NCBI GenBank assembly: GCA_012932865.1
Contig: SAXG01000067.1
Location: 1-64,000 of the forward strand
DNA length: 64,000 bases
Source: Amylostereum areolatum
Lineage: Eukaryota; Basidiomycota; Agaricomycetes; Russulales; Stereaceae
Direction: 5' to 3'
The notes beneath the pieces are model-generated. The model did no database searches. It saw only the letters and a list, made by a program, of their open reading frames with translations, and was not told the origin of the DNA. Every line of letters starts with the position of its first letter. Within the stretch, counting starts at the first letter, position 1. Shown one piece after another: positions 1 to 11,500 of this stretch. The translations under genes and the position numbers were made by a program.

Positions 1-1795
1 CCCTTGAGGTTCTACGATGGGGGTAAAACTACCCTAATGGGGATACATGACGCCGGGCTTGCATCAGCAGTGTTTCAATCAGAGTATCTTCCGTCGTCAT
101 AGTGGGGAGCGTCGGCGAAACACCGAGCTTGTTACTCCGGGTTTCAAGATATAGGTCGGTACCTTCAAAATCGTGAGAGGGGGTCCGACGAAAAGGGGGG
201 GTCTCAATTGTCGGGTTAACGCCAGGAATATCGCCGGGACTCGGACGTCGCTAACCTGTAGGGGTTGGGAGTTAGTCGAGATGGAAGGGGTCCAATTAAC
301 TTGAACGACCTGAACGTCCCTTCTAAACGGTCCGATGCCATGACGATGTGAATTCAGCCAATATGATGATTACAACAGGGAACAAGGGAGGGGTCCGAAA
401 TTGAGACCGGGAGGCGTGAAAGCTAAACATGAGGGACGGATCAAGTAATGTCGATGACTTGGGTATAGAGTGGTTTCCAAGCGTCTGCCTCTTGTGCAGC
501 CGTATTGGATGATATAAGCAGTTGCGATCTAATCGCGATTGAGGTTATAGAAAACCCTTCAGGCCATGCCGGGTACCGTACACGAGGCTGACGGTGTACC
601 ACAAAAAAGGAAAAGAGCAAACCGGTAAACGTATTCCGGAACCGATAGGATATAGCTTTGCCACCTCTGTGAATGTAACGTGGTGATACTTTTAGTTGTG
701 CAGAGATGTCCGCAGTTTAGAGCAGGACTTGTGGGGATTAGTACGCCCTTAGTACTGGTACTATACGAGCCGCACTAGAGGCTTAGTAACCCGTTACGTG
801 AAACGGGTGGCTATCGAGAAGAATGGTTGAAGGGGGCCGGTGGACATGGGGCGTAGTAAAAAATCACAGCGAGAACAGGGTGGGAGTAAAAACGGTACTA
901 AAAGATGTACTAAGTCATAAGCACAGAGCACCGTTCTCGTTGCTGGAAAAACCGAAGGATTACAATTCATCAAAGGGGAATTACTACTAGTCAAGTGAGA
1001 AGAGGGAAGGGAAAAGGACTGGCTAGGCTGGGGGTCGAAATTAGGGCGATACGTAGAGGGGGCGGTAGGGATACTGTTCAGGGGGGCGGGAGGTGGTAGG
1101 CATGGGGACGGTGCGGTGCTGATCGCAGCCGGGGATGACAGTTTTCGCTTAATGTTGCACCAGGGGCGCCGACCGGCGAACTGTGTCTAGCCATAGCGTG
1201 GGTACTAAAAAGTCTGATCTTTATAATTTGGAATCCCGTGGTCGAGTACATCGTAATGACGTCTTTCGAGGGATCGACCTCACCTAGAGTGGACCTCGAA
1301 ATTAAAGATATCCGTAGACCGTCTGTGATTATTGACGAAACCTCAAGCGCACTCGTAACCTTTTCGAGCTTAACTATCTGTGTTAAAAAGATCGTATATC
1401 GGAAGAGCTCGACTACGAAATGGGGAAGTGAGGTTCTGCTTCCTCTCGGAGCGACCTAGACCAGGTCGCAACTCGTGACTAACATCTCTCGTCAGGCGGC
1501 TCTGCCGTTTCAACAAGGGTTCACTATCACGGGGGGCTTGGTACGCCGAGGGTGTAGCTCCTGAGCGAAGAAAAACAATATCACAAAACCGACGACATAA
1601 CTTCGGGTCGCCAGGCCTTAGACGCTGTAGGTACAGGGGCGCGGTCAACCTTGCGCCTTGTAGGGATAATCATTGGGATTGTATATCCACCTAATCGCGC
1701 GAAGGAGCGGGTAAGAGGCCCGGCACGCTGAACTCTGCTATCCTGGTTCATGGGTGCCTAACTCGAGTATGTGGGCAAAGGGGCCAGTGGTCGGC

Positions 1796-1882
1796 GGGGG
1801 GGGGGAAAGTATGGTGGGTCTCCGGGGCCATGGGAGGAGGGGGGGGGGGGACGGCCGTGATCTGCGTCTGGGGGGGGGGGGG
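1796..1882. repeat. cluster of G homopolymers
   Basis: Three G runs of about 10, 12 and 13 bases lie at 1796-1805, 1839-1850 and 1870-1882, with shorter GGG/GGGG blocks between. Such a cluster could fold as a G-quadruplex on the plus strand, and it is also where sequencing most often miscounts bases, so the run lengths are uncertain. Confidence 0.8.
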
Positions 1883-2476
1883 CCGGTCCCCGGAGGGCAG
1901 GGTGGGACGCCATGGGTGATGGGCGGCGTCCCCTAATGACGGAGGGTGGCATGTAGCAGCTCTCGAGGGGATCGCTAGATGACAAGGGCCATGGCACATG
2001 TACGAGCGGGTAGGAAACGAAGGGGATCTCTACGTGGAAAGGGACGGGAAAAGGGGCCAGTGGGCGCACGGGCGAAGGAAGAATGGGGGCTAACGGGCGG
2101 GCACGGTGGGAGGTTGTACGCCTCTGTCGGCCGGTAAGGGGGGGTTTGGGTGGGAACACCAGAAGGGCGGGCATGTATTTTTCCCGCACGAAAAATATAT
2201 GGGCACTGAAGGGTGTCACCCGCAGGGGGGTGATCCGTGGTACAAAGCAACGTTGGACCGGGAACATATGCGGCGTATTCTTGTCAGCTACTTACCCTTA
2301 TATGGGGATAAACGTTGCGATCGGTGTCTCCGGTCCTATAAAAACTATTATCTACTCTTGTATGTAGCAGATGGCGGTTAGATATGAGAAGTAAGGGGGG
2401 CGAACGAATACGGTAATATGAACTAGAGTATAGTATAGGGGAGCTGCGCTACTCCGGGAGGAGGTGGGTTGGCCGC

Positions 2477-2499
2477 TAAACCCTAAACCCAACCCTAAC
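2477..2499. repeat. interstitial telomere-like repeat 1
   Basis: A degenerate CCCTAA tract of about four units, including CCCTAAA and CCAACCCTAA variants. The C-rich strand is the plus strand, as expected for the left end of a chromosome with TTAGGG telomeres. Confidence 0.7.
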
Positions 2500-2553
2500 G
2501 TATGCACTATGCCTTAATCGGCATGTTAATTTGCTAAGAATATTCATTCTAAG

Positions 2554-2588
2554 CCTAACACCTAACCCCTAACCCAACCCTAACCCCT
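2554..2588. repeat. interstitial telomere-like repeat 2
   Basis: A second degenerate tract of CCTAACA, CCTAACCC and CCCTAACCC units, about 55 bp after the first and in the same orientation. Confidence 0.7.
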
Positions 2589-3146
2589 ACGGAGGATGAT
2601 AACTAACCCGACCTAGCTCGTTCCTCGCCCTAGGACGGCATTATCCGAGTTAAGCGCTCGACCGCCCGGCATGGTCCGGTCACGAGTCTTAGCGCCCGCC
2701 TATCCCGGGCGCTCATGTCCGGCGGCTCCGCCCCGGTTTGATCCGGTTCGGTTTCGGTCAGAGTATTGGGCGCTGGCTTCGGCCCCGTCTTAGACGCTCG
2801 TCAGCTATCTTCTCGGCTTCGGCTCGTTGAGATAGCCCGAGACGGAGTCTAGGTGTCTTGGCACGGTGTTTCTTGGCCGCTATGACGCAACACATGACGT
2901 CGACGGTCCTGGATTGTCCCGGAGTCGCGTCTCCGACGACAAAGAAACTTAGCAAATGACAAAGTGGAACGACGCAAAGTCCGAACGACGCGCGTCGCTT
3001 AGTAATGCGCATTACTAAAGGATCTGAATAGCCTATAAGGCGAAAGTGAAGGTACCGTCCTTGCCCCCAAACCGTCGCTCATCCGCGCAGCAGTCGCCCT
3101 CTCCGCTAGCATATAAAATCGCGTTTGCTTCGCACACGCTCTCCCT

Positions 3147-3172
3147 CCTAACCCTAACCCTAACCCCTAACC
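3147..3172. repeat. interstitial telomere-like repeat 3
   Basis: Two to four units of CCCTAA, the cleanest of the three telomere-like tracts, in the same orientation as the other two. Confidence 0.75.
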
Positions 3173-3341
3173 TGATATCTAGGTCTGATGCTTCTGTACG
3201 GTAGGCAACACCCGCATAGCAACTATCCACTCGGGATGGTTGTGCTCTTGCTAAGCACACTACTAGGATTGTCAAGGGGTGTCGGAGCTGAACGGTTGGT
3301 TCACTTGTCGAAGTCTGGGACCCACTGTTTACTAAATAGTT

Positions 3342-3420
3342 TACTGTTTATAAACTGTATACCCCAAATGAGTAAACAGATGAAAATTTAAAAACGGTAT
3401 ATACTGTTTAAATAACAGTA
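3342..3420. repeat. AT-rich inverted-repeat element
   Basis: The ends form an imperfect inverted repeat of about 22-25 bp: the left arm at 3342-3363 begins TACTGTTTATAAAC, and the right arm at 3396-3420 reads back as TACTGTTATTTAAAC. The interior is AT-rich, unlike the surrounding DNA. Both arms start with TACTG, as do the ends of the MITE at 3727. It may be a very short or decayed non-autonomous transposon. Confidence 0.45.
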
Positions 3421-3726
3421 ATAAACTAAATCGTTGGAGCCTTAGATGCAAGGGGACCTGGAGCAAGTGTTTCACGTAGATCTCTGTTTGGCGGCAAATG
3501 GACAAGTGGAGAGTCAATGTCGCCCGCCCTGGGATCTATTAGCCCCCCGTTTTGATCATGAACATCCTGTATTTGTAATGTCAAGTAGCGCCCCAGAAGT
3601 GAAATCATTTGACGTACTTTACACGCCAAAGTCCGGCAGACCACATCCCCCATACCCAAACGTGAGTGAGTCCCACGTTGAAGACATCCGTGCAGGGCCT
3701 GCAAAACACCCTTACCATTCGCTGTG

Positions 3727-3876
3727 TACTGTAGAATTACGATCATAAGTTCATCACAACATGCAGGATTTCTCTGGGGACCCCACCGATGAGCTCCAAT
3801 TAGAAATCGAGGCTCATCGGCGGCCCTAATTCCAAAAATTTTGAAAAAATGAACTTACGGTCGTAATTCTACAGTA
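3727..3876. mobile_element. TA-flanked MITE (Tc1/mariner-like ends)
   Basis: Terminal inverted repeats of about 26-28 bp lie at 3727-3754 and 3849-3876 and differ at only two positions. Both begin with TACTGTAGAATTACG and are bounded by TA, consistent with the TA target-site duplication made by Tc1/mariner transposases. The interior of about 95 bp is non-coding and holds a second inverted repeat around CCGATGAGC / GCTCATCGG near 3785-3823. No transposase is present, so this is a non-autonomous element. Confidence 0.75.
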
Positions 3877-3911
3877 ACCTTAATAGATCTGTATTGCCCA
3901 GCCACAACTGT

Positions 3912-4424
3912 CTACTCAACTGCGGCGCCCGTCGGGAAGGGTATTAGACGAGGCCGAGCTGGACGAAACAAGTCGTAGCCTCGGCGTTCGACTCGCCATC
4001 GACATCGTCCGCGCCATGCCCCCCGGACACCCGACTTCCCGCATCCTGCGAAACACACACCGGCGACGTGCCCACTCAGCGCTTTCCCACTCGCGATGCG
4101 CGGCCTCCTCCGCTGCCCAGAACTGTACCTGCAGCTCGGCCGTGTGCCGCGCACGGCAGGCCTGGTCGACGCGGGCCTCGAATTCGGGCGCGCAAACCGT
4201 GCACAATTTCCAGGAGGATTTTGGCGTCGCGCGAGTCGCGGGGAAGTTGGACGTTGATGACGTCGTCGAGGCGTTGATCTACGGCGCCGGGTCAGTAGGG
4301 TTCGTTCGAAGGGGAGAAGCCACAACGTACCCCGGTACAGTACCGCGCACCCGTCGGGACCCGGGATCCAGGTGGGAACATCGTCGGGAACCTTCGGTGC
4401 AATGTCGCGAGGGGTCGTTGCCAC
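3912..4424 (-). CDS. hypothetical protein, partly spliced frame
   Basis: I do not recognise this gene. On the minus strand an open stretch from about 4424 reads into a good intron donor near 4335 and resumes after an acceptor near 4280, giving a coherent segment (DDVINVQLPRDSRDAKIL and onward). After about 4205 the protein-like reading moves to another frame, with CTVC, FEARVDQACRARH and QFWAAEEAAHREW. That suggests one lost or gained base, or an unrecognised intron. The second part is rich in Arg, Glu, Ala and Trp with a CxxC. A distant resemblance to the tails of basidiomycete BTB-domain proteins is possible but unproven. Both ends are uncertain. Confidence 0.4.
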   Translation of the reverse strand: MATTPRDIAPKVPDDVPTWIPGPDGCAVLYRGTLWLLPFERTLLTRRRRSTPRRRHQRPTSPRLARRQNPPGNCARFARPNSRPASTRPAVRGTRPSCRYSSGQRRRPRIASGKALSGHVAGVCFAGCGKSGVRGAWRGRCRWRVERRGYDLFRPARPRLIPFPTGAAVE

Positions 4425-4469
4425 CGCTGGGCTCCTCGGTACGCCGTTTCGATCCCTGTGACGGATGAG

Positions 4470-5554
4470 ACGTAGCGGGAGACGGAGGAGGATAGCCGAA
4501 GCGAGAGGTTACGAGGTAAGAGGTAGAGGATGTGGGGCAATTCTGGAGACGGTGAGCGGGCTATGGTCGACGGTGGCACCAGAGACAGCTGGGATGGTGC
4601 GCGTGACACAGGCTCTGATGTGGTCGGGGTGGTTGAGTCCTTCCGTCTCAGTGTGAAAATGGACGGAATGGACGAAGGCGACGACGAAACGAAGAGGTAA
4701 CGCCCTGGAGTGGCAGGCTCCATCCTGGCTCAATGAGAGTGTGTTGACCGTCCGTTGCGCGCGTTGGTAACAAGTGAGGGTGGTTTGAAGGCTCCGCCTT
4801 GCCAGCGAGGCCGAATGTCGAGGTCTAGTTAGAGCTGAGGCCGTGTCCTCGCAAGAAGGAGAGTGCAAGGAATGGGACCTGACGTGGCGGATGTGAAGAG
4901 AGGGAACATCGGTTACGTGGAAAGCGACGGCGTAAGTAGTAAAACGAGCGTGAGTTGTGAAAGACGAGAAGGAGGACGAGGACGTCACGTGATATGACGC
5001 CGTTGCTTCGACGGACGTCGACCTCCTCTTCAAGTTCCACCGTCACCATCTCCCCGCCGCCCGCCTCTCCTTTCTCTCTCTCGGTTCGCCTCATCATATC
5101 CCATCATCTGCTGGGTCCCTGTTGTATTGCGACTTGCAGCTATTCAAGATATAAACCGTAGATCCGGTTGGTGCGTCTGGTTTCTTGCGCTCAGGCCGAA
5201 ACGTGCTGACACGAACGATTCCTGTTGGCACTTTCAAAGCCTCTGACTACCCAGAAATCCGTGCTTCTTCCCGAAATCTTGTTTGGGAAGAATATAGGCG
5301 TCTTAGAAGGTGTGTAGCGAACGAGATCTCGCCATAAGTTACGACTAATTCCCCTTCTGTAGATCACCCCGTACCCCGCGCAGGGTTTCCCGCGCGATCC
5401 TTGGAGAAAGGATTCTCTTCGGAGGCCCTGCATCGCGCCTCGTCTCCCTTAATAGTGTAGGTCGTTGCGTCCCGCTCGGTCGTGCTTGGACAGCGGAGCT
5501 ACACACTAACCCAAGTATCTTCCAGAAAGTTTGAATAAATCGCTTGTTGTCAAC
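4470..5554. other. intergenic region upstream of CorA gene
   Basis: About 1.1 kb without a supportable gene. Minus-strand open frames between 4509 and 5097 are Ser/His/Arg-rich and show no family likeness. The last 100 bp before 5555 is probably promoter and 5' leader of the following gene. Confidence 0.4.
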
Positions 5555-8463
5555 ATGCCCTTCCCACCGAACGAAACACAAATTCCCCGGCTCTCTCCTC
5601 TTCCCCTCAGTCCATCCGGATCGACCGCTCGAGCTCCCCTGCTCGCAACCGCAACCGCTCACCCTCTACCTCCGTCGACCGCGACCGTGCCCATTCCAAC
5701 TCGCCCAGCCACGCTCGCCATTCTCCAACTTGAGCCGGAACTCATTACAACCCCCTCGACCCCGAAACCCGCGAACGCCAGCGGACCATGGACGTCGACA
5801 TGGCCATGCATCTTTCTCGAGCACGCCGCGAGTCGGTTTCGACATCTCCCGTCCTTTCCCCTCTCCGCCATACCCCCTCCCATCCCCGCCCCTTCGAATC
5901 ACACCAGTCGCACCACATTTATCCAAGCCCGCCGACTCTCACGACACCTTTTTTCCGACGCTCGTCCGTGCAGGAAGAGCACGACCTCGAGGTGGCTCGC
6001 CAGGGCCCGAGCGACGCGGACGAGTCGGAGCTCCTGGCGCAGATCCCACAACGTACAGGCCGACCCGCACGCCCACTCCGGAGAACAGCCTCCACATTAT
6101 GCCGCACCTCAGCCAAGCGCACGACCCAGATCTCCTCGTCAGCCTTAACGCTCCAGGCATCCCATTCAACGCGCCGCCGCCCTCTACACGTCCGACCGCG
6201 ACGGCGGGCTGCCGATGTACCAGCCCCCGCACGACGGGCAACCGTCTTCTTTCCGTTTCGGACTCATGGAGGAGTACGCGCGCTCCGAGAAATCGCGGCT
6301 CGGGTTGACCTCCCCCACGGCCGAGCATGCCCCGCACTTGCGCAAGCGGCCCAGGTGGCTATCGACAATCGAGGCGGGTCCCAGCGGCGCGGGAAAACCA
6401 CTCCATGACGAGTTCACCCTCCCCGCGCCCCGGCCGCTGAGGAGCGGAAACTCAGCCAGAGCAACGGTCCGCGACGCCAAGGCGGGAAATGGCTCTTTCG
6501 AGGCCGCGACGCCTGGCGCCCCGCCCCCTTCCCTTACTTGGCGCGCGCCGCACCTGAGTGGCCCCGCTCTCGCCTCCAGTGCACGCTCTTCCTTCGAACG
6601 TCCCGCCAGTGAACACATACCTGCGTCAGGGCTCGGCGGGGGTGAAGCCTCGGTGGGGCACGACCGGCCGTATCGGTTCTCCTTCTACTCGAACGCGCTG
6701 AGTGCGACGATCCATGCGCGCAGCTTAAGCGAGCTGCCAGCGGACGGGCAGGGTTTCGAGGAGCTTTTCGGGGGAGGCGGGGGGGGGCGAATGGGGAAGG
6801 GTCAACACGCTCGGGGCAACATCGCCTATATGGGGGATAGGTTTGAACGGGGCGAGGGCGGGAACGGGAGGGTTCAATGAATTGGAAACTTCAAGGCGCC
6901 GCTCGGCGATCCAGAGGGACATACGTGGTGGCTAGACGTGCTCTCTCTCTACGGACGACGAGATGAAGATGTTGAGCCAGGTCCTTATCGCGTTTACCTT
7001 CGTTTACCAGAAGACCGTGGCTGATGGCTTCGTGCATAGGTCTTCGGTATCCACCCCGTTTACAGCGGAGGATATTCAGATGGAGGAAGCGCGCGAGAAG
7101 ATTGAACTGTTCAGGACATACTACCTGGTCTGTTTCCGAAGTTTCGACCAGGACCCTTACAGCCCGACGTACCTTGAACCATTGAACATGTACATAATCG
7201 TCTTTCGCGAGGGCATCCTCTCCGTACGTTGGCCCCTTTCTCCCCCCTCTCTTCCTCGGTTCAATAAACACGCATACTTCCACGGTAGTTTCATTTCCGT
7301 CCTACGCCCCATCCACAAAACGTAAGGCGGCGGATCAAACAACTGAAGGACTACATCAGTGTCACGTCGGACTGGATCTCATACGCGTTGATCGACGACA
7401 TCACGGACGCGTTTGGCCGCTCATCCGAGAATAGAGTACGAGGTCGACAGCATCGACGAGCTCGTGCTCATCCTCAAGGAGGCGGAGCAGAGCGACGGCT
7501 GCGCCGGTGCGTTTCTCGCTGCCTTTTTTCCGTCCGTTCCCTAATTTGATTGAAGGTGACCGACGCCAGGATCGGAACTTGTCGCAAGAAGGTCATGGGC
7601 CTCCTCAGGCTGTGGCAACAAGGCCGACGTCGTGAAGGGTCTCGCTAAGCGCTGTAATGAGAACTGGAAAGTCGCGCCCACGGCGACATCGTACGTTCCC
7701 TCTCCCTGCGTCTCTCCTTTCCCCCAACCTAACCGGGGACACCAATGGCCTAGGGCCTCTACCTGTCCGACATCCAAGACCACTTGATTACCATGACCCA
7801 AAATCTGAACCACTACGAGAAGATCCTCTCGCGCTCGCACTCCAACTACCTCGCGCAAATCTCCATTGAAATGACGGACGCCAATAACCAGATCAACGAC
7901 GTCCTCAGCAAGCTGACCGCGCTAGGAACCGTTCTCATCCCCATGAACTTGGTCACCGGTACGTCGTCCGTGGTGGTTGTGTTTGGAGGGCACGAGGGCT
8001 GATTCGAGGTGAAGGTTTGTGGGCATGAATGTCCACGTCCCTGGTCAGATGTCGAGGTGCGCTGTCGTTTTCCTCTCCTGAGGCGATGGCATGGCGACGG
8101 TTCGTCTCAGAGTCTGACCTGGTTCGGGTCCATTATCGCATGCTTGGCGCGCGTTCGCATTCCTTGGGGGATACACGACTTACAAATTCATTCAGGTACG
8201 GTAGTGCACCTGTTTTCCATTTCTTTTGGCTTTCCTCTCTTTCCCCCCGCTTTGGTCTTCCTTTGGTGTCTCGTATCATCCTAAAACAGATCCGGAAAGC
8301 ACGACTTTACAACAACACATACGCACACGTCTCCACTGCCTGCATGCTCGTCTTCGCTTTCGATACTGCATTTGATTTATTCTCATCGCACACACAACAA
8401 TACCGCACACCAAGCGTATATATATATGATCAGCAAACCCATATAACCCTTGACCTGCATTGA
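5555..8463 (+). CDS. CorA/ALR/MNR2-type Mg2+ transporter
   Basis: Probable plasma- or vacuolar-membrane magnesium channel of the fungal ALR/MNR2 branch of CorA. A long Ser/Arg-rich N-terminus (5555-6900; conserved REXQRTMDVDMAMHLSRARRE near 5770-5830) leads to the cytosolic CorA core. This includes TWWLDVLS near 6930, an intron at about 6992-7039, then VFGIHP and AEDIQMEEAREKIELFR, and FRSFDQDPYSPTYLEPLN near 7140-7190. The two C-terminal helices follow, with the signature GMN at 8022-8030 and a last helix ending GGYTTYKFIQ near 8160-8195. Introns are short, at about 7225-7290 and just before GMN. The frame breaks by single bases at several points, for example near 7422, 7433, 7611 and 8021, while the homology continues. 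I attribute this to sequence errors. Start ATG at 5555 and the last exon (8290-8463) are tentative. Confidence 0.85.
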
Positions 8464-8599
8464 CCGACTCTACGACCGAAAGACTGAGACTAGAGACCGT
8501 AGACCAACCGTAGACATATCATACTAAAAAACCGTATGCACTAATACAATGAGCAGCATAGCAAGGAGACAGCGTAGGCACAAGGTACAAGATACATCT

Positions 8600-11500
8600 A
8601 AAAGGGAGACCACGGAAGACTTAAGAGCACCGCAAACAAACACAGATCCCCGGCCCTATCGAGGAGACTGGAATCCAGGCGCAAGGCCACCGTCTTCTCT
8701 CCAGACGAACCGCCCGTCGGCGGACTGACGGAGCGCCTGTGTACGACGACAGACTGGGACCTCCGGACGGCGACGGCGCGATGTACGCTGTAGTCGTCGA
8801 CAGCTGTTGAGGCGACAACATGCCTTGACGCGGAGACATGGCGGACTGAGGGGAGACATGCGGGCTGTCGAGGAGACGCGGACACGCGGCTATGCGAGAC
8901 GGTGACATCAAGACCGGGGGTGGTTGTACCGCCTGTCGGGTGAGTTTCGAGCATCGGGTGACATGATCATTGCAAGAGAGGGAGAGAGGGTTTGGACGGG
9001 ACGTGGTGCTGAGGGAGGCAGCTGGCTCGGGGGCAGGCGTCTGGGACATCGTCCTCCCCTGGCGAACTTCTCCACCGACGTAGACGACGGGCTCGCTTCC
9101 AGCGGACGCATAGCTGGCTGTCGTCGTCGAACTTGCGCTTCACGACGAGTGTGGCTGAGGAGGGGTGGCGGGCGCCCGTCGGTCTTCCGCCACAGTGTGT
9201 CCTGAAGGAGGGGCGAAGGGAGTGACGTTGCCGGTGCGATGGTGGATGTGATTGAGCACCAGAAAAGAGGAAGGGGGCTGCTGGTCACCCCATTGCGCGG
9301 CCCAGGGGGGTGGTGGAGGAGCATGGTGACTGGCGACGGACGATTGGCGAGAAGGCCTTCATACGTGTTACTGAGACGACGACGAGGCCGGATGACCTGG
9401 AGATGGTCCATAGGGCGGCGAGGAATGGAGCCGTTGGCCGTTGGGGGGACCCTGGAGGAGTCGACGAGAGAAGGCGCTGAGCTGCCGTTCTGGGAAGAGT
9501 ATCCGGCTGGCCAGCCGTCAACCGTAAAAGCTCGATGAAGAGCGTTTGCGTGTACGGTGGCTGCAGTGTCTTGTAGATGAATTCCTTCGCGAACGTGTCC
9601 AGCATCTTCGTGGTGTCCACGTACAGGTCCTGATCGCGGCGATCTGCAATGACAAAGGAATCAACGTCAACTTCGTTAACTGGAAACGCACTGGTGCACC
9701 CTTACTGATGTCTTTACCGCGCAGTTCCGCGAACTCATAGCGACGGTTTTTCCTGAGGCAGCAAAGTGGGCAATAAACGGTGTTCGTACGCTTTTTTGTC
9801 CACCGGGAAAAGACGCAGCCGCCGTGGTATTTTTTGTGGCAGAGCTCGCACGCGACCACGGTGTACCCGAGCAGGTACGGCGTCCGACCGCGGCAGATGC
9901 ACCTCGTTCCGTCCTGCCAATCGTTGTCGACGTCCTGACCAAACGTAAACTTGGGCCTCCTCCGCTTCTTCGTCCGGGATCCCGTGGCTGGCCGGCCAGC
10001 AGGCGGTGCAGGCTCGCCAGGTCGAGCCCGAAGGACACCTCGGGGTTGGCGACACCGCGAACTGAATCCTGTACACTTGCGCATGAAGGGCGGACCTGGG
10101 CAGATACTCCCGTCGCTGGTTTCCGGGCTGGGATGCGAAGGAGAGGAATTGGCCGATGACGGCCGCGAGTCGGTCGATCCGATGCACGATGATTTCGAGC
10201 TGATGCCAGTCCTTGAGTAGTTGCGCGTGATCTGGGGGCGTAAGCCAGCATCGCGGGCATATAGCAGAAGTGCCAGCCGCGATCCTTGTGGAGCGACCCG
10301 TTCCAGTGGTGGTGGTCGCAGAAAGGGCAGGAGCCTCCGCTGCGTGCGCACTGGCCGTGGAAGCGAGCGAAGCAATGGTCGCACTGCACGGCGTCGGATA
10401 CCGTCCCCGACGCAGGCGGACGCACCGCGTCGTAGCAGATACAGGTAAGAATCCGTCTTCCGGCGGCATGTCGTCTCCGGGCGGGTCGACGCCATCACGT
10501 CCTCGTACAGGTCGTTCCCGTGCGGCGCGTTGTGGTTCGCGCACCACCACGGGAGCGTCTCCACCCATCGCACATGGAGCGTGAGCTCGCTGTCGAGCTT
10601 CTCGAACTTGGGCAGTTTGAGATGTGCGAAGGTGCTGCTTGGCGTAGTCGACCCATTTGAACATGACCTCGAAGATGTCCTCCTCCTCCTCGTGTTCGTA
10701 CCGTTCTTGAGCACTTGGTCGCAGCGCGACTCGAGGTCGGTCGCAAAGTCGGCCATGCGCTTGAGCTCCTTCACGCTGGGAATGTCGTACTCCTTCTCCG
10801 CGCGGGCGACGAGGCGTATGACGTCCTGGATCTTGGGCTTGAGGGCGTCCCGCCTGGGAAACCAGGCCTGCGCCTGACAGTCGAACTCCTTCGCGGTGAT
10901 GATCGCGGCCTCGATCTGGTGGACGACGTTCGGCGCGAGCGCACGCTGCCCTCGATCCCGCGGAACTCCTGAGCTCTTCGAGTGTCTTTCCCGGCTGGCG
11001 GATGAGGTGGCGCGCGCGGTCCTCGCGGCTCTGGCCTGCGCGCTGACGCGCTCGAGCATTTTGACGTGGGCTGTCCAGGGAAGGCTGCACGCGCGCGCAC
11101 GAGCGAGGAGCTCGGTACCTCGTCGAGCGACATCTTGCTCCCTCCGCGCCGCGAGCTCCTTGGCCCGCTGCTGCCGCGCCAGAAGCTTCTCGACCTCGGT
11201 CAGCTCGTCGAGCTGGACGAGAGGGACGAGCCGTCCACAAGAAGCCGGTCGCATCCTTGACGAATGCCTCGGTCTCCCGCTCCTGGTCGGTTGCGCGAAG
11301 GAGCGCGCGCGCGCGCTGTTTGACGTCCTCCGCGAGCGCCGTGCTCCCTAAGCGTGTGGATTTCGATCGCGTCGAACCCGAGCCGCTCCACCTCGGTCAA
11401 GTGCGCCTGAGGTCGGCGACGTCTTCGGACTCTCCTTCTTCCCGCGCCGGTTGGGCGGTTTTCTGGAGTAGATCGCGTGCGCCTGCTTGACCCAAGCGTC

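Larger units (their letters stand above)
1..3330. other. gene-poor subtelomere-like region
   Basis: No reading frame here looks like a real protein: the open frames are short, low-complexity (proline/arginine-rich on the minus strand) and do not match any family I know. The plus strand is rich in purines and in runs of G. Interstitial telomere-type CCCTAA tracts occur near 2.5 kb and 3.15 kb, listed separately. The stretch 2640-3010 is GC-rich with several short inverted repeats. I infer a degenerate subtelomeric segment; the exact nature is not shown by the sequence. Confidence 0.5.

Noticed and set aside
1758..2267. Proline-rich minus-strand open frame of 169 codons
   Set aside because: It is created by the complement of G homopolymers; no domain, and run lengths are unreliable.
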